Source of the DNA: an uncultured Helicobacteraceae bacterium | GTDB lineage: Bacteria > Campylobacterota > Campylobacteria > Campylobacterales > UBA6016 | DNA length: 7,128 nucleotides | NCBI GenBank assembly: GCA_937973585.1 | Contig: CALJKN010000215.1 | Coordinates: 1 to 7,128, forward strand | Direction: 5' to 3' | Shown: piece after piece, positions 5,530-7,128 of the stretch | Position numbering within the stretch: position 1 is the stretch's first letter | Layout of the letters: each line of letters opens with the position of its first letter | Made by a program: the position numbers and the translations under genes | The notes under the pieces: model-generated | What the model saw: only the letters and a program-made list of their open reading frames with translations | What the model was told of the DNA's origin: nothing | Databases searched by the model: none

Positions 5530-7128
5530 ACTTATCTGCTTCATTATTCTGTATATCGACAATTTTATCAATCTCGCCCATAATCCTTATCGTCTCTCGT
5601 AGGCTTACGATGATTTTCATATAGTGAAGTAGTTCGTCGATAGTTAGCGTCGTATTTTTGCGGTCGGAGAGCCATTTGTCTAGGACTTGATAGCCACCTA
5701 TCATAAACTCAAAAACATCTTTGGCGACTCCGCTGATGTAAGTTTTTGGGTTTAGATAGATTTTGCCGTCACTGTAAATGTCAGCTTTGCGTGCGAACGA
5801 TATGGTGAGGTCGTCGCCTGATTTTGTGATACCCCACTCACTCGAATCCTCAAAAATCTCGTGAGTGAGCAGATGAAGCTGTGCCAACTCCTCACCGTAT
5901 GCCGAAATCTTGGCTAAGTCGTAGCCAAAATCTATGCGTGGGAAATCGGTCTTTAGAAATTCATTGTATCGTGTGCGGTAGCTTGGAGCGTGGAGTAAGC
6001 CGTAGATGTAGTAGAAAATTTGCTCATCGCTGAAAGTAGCCAAATGCTCGGCTTTGTATGTTTTGAAAGCGTCCGTGAAGTTTGTTGTTTTTTCATCGTC
6101 CAAAAGAGAGGTTTGGTCTTCGTTGTAGAGATAGAGTGGAAAAATATACGGATTGGAATTAGCGGTTTCAAGAATATGGAAGTCCGCTAAACTTTGACAT
6201 ACAAAAAATGTGCTTATATTTTTATTCTTTATAACCCTGTTTGTTATCAATGCCATATTTTTGTTAAGCATTTGTTTTATATCTTTTCTAGCCCTCTCAA
6301 TAAGCTTTGAATCGTAATAAATGTTCCTATCGTCAAAAGGTCGATAAGAGATTGTTTTAATGAGTTTTTCATCAATAGTAAATTTTGCTTTTGTTAGATT
6401 TCGTACCAATTCACTTTTATAGCTGTTGATAAATAATTTGTCGTCGCCTGTTACAACTCCAACGCTACTGACTTTAAAAATATCCTTCACGCTCCAAAAA
6501 TTTTCATATCCGCTATCGGCGGTTCTCGGTATAAAGTAGGACATTTCACCGCTTGGCTCTAGTTTTGTGTGGCATAGTTTCTTGAAATCGCCACTCTCAA
6601 GAGCAAAAAACTTATCCTCTCTTTTGCCGTACAGGTCTCCATGATAGACTTCACATGACTTTTGTTTTGGCTCTTTGACTAGCAGAACTATCGCTACGCC
6701 TTGCTTGATGTCAAATACATTTTCGTCTTTGTTGCCATCTTTGTCTATCTCTTTTTTGTTGTCGTTGCCGTGTAGGTCTAGGATATATATTTTGGAAAAG
6801 CTATTCATGAGTGATTTTCGCATGTAGCGAAAAGTAGGATTGTCCAAGAAGCCGTGAGGCACAATATAACCGATAACACCATTGCCCGTCAAGTCTATCT
6901 GATATTGCGCAAAACGGATAAACTTCACATAGTCGTCTTGTAGCCATTTTGGATTTTTCTCGTCTAGCTTTTTTGTGCCATCATATTTGTAGGTTTCTAT
7001 CTGTGAGCCTATCCATGTGCGCTTTTTGTCCTCATCCATACTAGGATTTTGACTACTGCCGCTATACGGCGGATTTCCTATTATCGCTATGATGTCTCGC
7101 TGGTTTTTGACAGCTTTTGCTTTTTTGG
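5528..7128 (-). CDS. Type ISP (LlaBIII-like) restriction-modification enzyme, C-terminal part; start beyond right edge
   Basis: The frame is open through the right edge. Upstream of the first visible Met (7039) it reads AIIGNPPYSGSSQNPS, so NPPY, motif IV of N6-adenine methyltransferases, is at about 7064-7075 and that Met is internal. Next come DDYVKFIRFAQYQID, GVIGYIVPHGFLDNPTFRYM, YILDLHGN and DENVFDIKQGVAIVLLVK. These are strongly typical of the methyltransferase domain of type ISP enzymes, single-chain proteins of about 1500-1600 residues with nuclease, helicase, methyltransferase and target-recognition parts. The remainder (YFIPRT, GVVTGDDKLF, SYRPFDDRNIYYDSKLIERARKD, FPLYLY) matches the ISP C-terminal specificity region that chooses the DNA target. 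The enzyme would methylate one adenine in its site and cut DNA between unmodified sites. The nuclease and helicase parts are not visible, so a shorter type IIG-like protein remains possible. Visible GC is about 37-43%, with a dip at 6181-6420. No frameshift or stop interrupts it. Confidence 0.88.
   Translation of the reverse strand, partial: KKAKAVKNQRDIIAIIGNPPYSGSSQNPSMDEDKKRTWIGSQIETYKYDGTKKLDEKNPKWLQDDYVKFIRFAQYQIDLTGNGVIGYIVPHGFLDNPTFRYMRKSLMNSFSKIYILDLHGNDNKKEIDKDGNKDENVFDIKQGVAIVLLVKEPKQKSCEVYHGDLYGKREDKFFALESGDFKKLCHTKLEPSGEMSYFIPRTADSGYENFWSVKDIFKVSSVGVVTGDDKLFINSYKSELVRNLTKAKFTIDEKLIKTISYRPFDDRNIYYDSKLIERARKDIKQMLNKNMALITNRVIKNKNISTFFVCQSLADFHILETANSNPYIFPLYLYNEDQTSLLDDEKTTNFTDAFKTYKAEHLATFSDEQIFYYIYGLLHAPSYRTRYNEFLKTDFPRIDFGYDLAKISAYGEELAQLHLLTHEIFEDSSEWGITKSGDDLTISFARKADIYSDGKIYLNPKTYISGVAKDVFEFMIGGYQVLDKWLSDRKNTTLTIDELLHYMKIIVSLRETIRIMGEIDKIVDIQNNEADK

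Noticed and set aside
5269..5624. Several small open frames on both strands over the start of the endonuclease-fold gene
   Set aside because: They lie within or antisense to the nuclease core with its GGRD and QAK motifs and the end of the ISP gene, and show no independent protein-like features.
1..7128. CRISPR array, tRNA/rRNA gene, insertion sequence or integrase
   Set aside because: No regularly spaced repeats, no RNA-gene-like segment, and no transposase or recombinase motif were found on reading both strands.

Overview
The window looks like a Campylobacterota (epsilonproteobacterial) chromosome or a close relative. The reasons are the housekeeping gene style, FAD-dependent thymidylate synthase (ThyX) in place of ThyA, tight gene packing, and moderate to low GC that drops sharply in the accessory genes. 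The assignment is an inference from gene content, not from a marker gene.

Layout: (1) Positions 1-608, plus strand, hold the 3' three quarters of panB (pantothenate synthesis), cut by the left edge. (2) Positions 609-766 are a short convergent intergenic region with two compact hairpins. (3) On the minus strand, thyX (1147-2514) is followed by a small four-helix membrane protein (767-1147), coupled by a one-base stop/start overlap. (4) Positions 2588-5515, minus strand, form a three-gene, AT-rich cassette. It encodes a restriction-endonuclease-fold protein, an 83-residue winged-helix-like middle protein and a DUF2326 SMC/ABC-type ATPase. This is the layout of an ABC three-component (ABC-3C) conflict/defence system. 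(5) From 5528 to the right edge, minus strand, lies the C-terminal part of a type ISP (LlaBIII-like) restriction-modification enzyme. It includes the methyltransferase NPPY motif and the ISP target-recognition region.

All minus-strand genes run in one direction with almost no gaps: ISP enzyme, 12 bp, endonuclease-fold protein, GTGA overlap, middle protein, 14-bp overlap, ATPase, 73 bp, thyX, 1-bp overlap, membrane protein. The defence genes therefore probably form one transcript that starts beyond the right edge, and thyX may receive read-through from it. The likely working model is that the ISP enzyme methylates the host and cuts unmodified DNA. The ABC-3C ATPase and its middle component would sense a second signal and license the endonuclease-fold effector.

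The most informative small detail lies in the 73 bp between the ATPase and thyX. Sixteen codons (2539-2586) there read like the N-terminus of a DUF5131 (phage Gp37/Gp68-like) protein and then stop matching. This looks like a deletion scar where a longer defence island was trimmed and joined directly to thyX.
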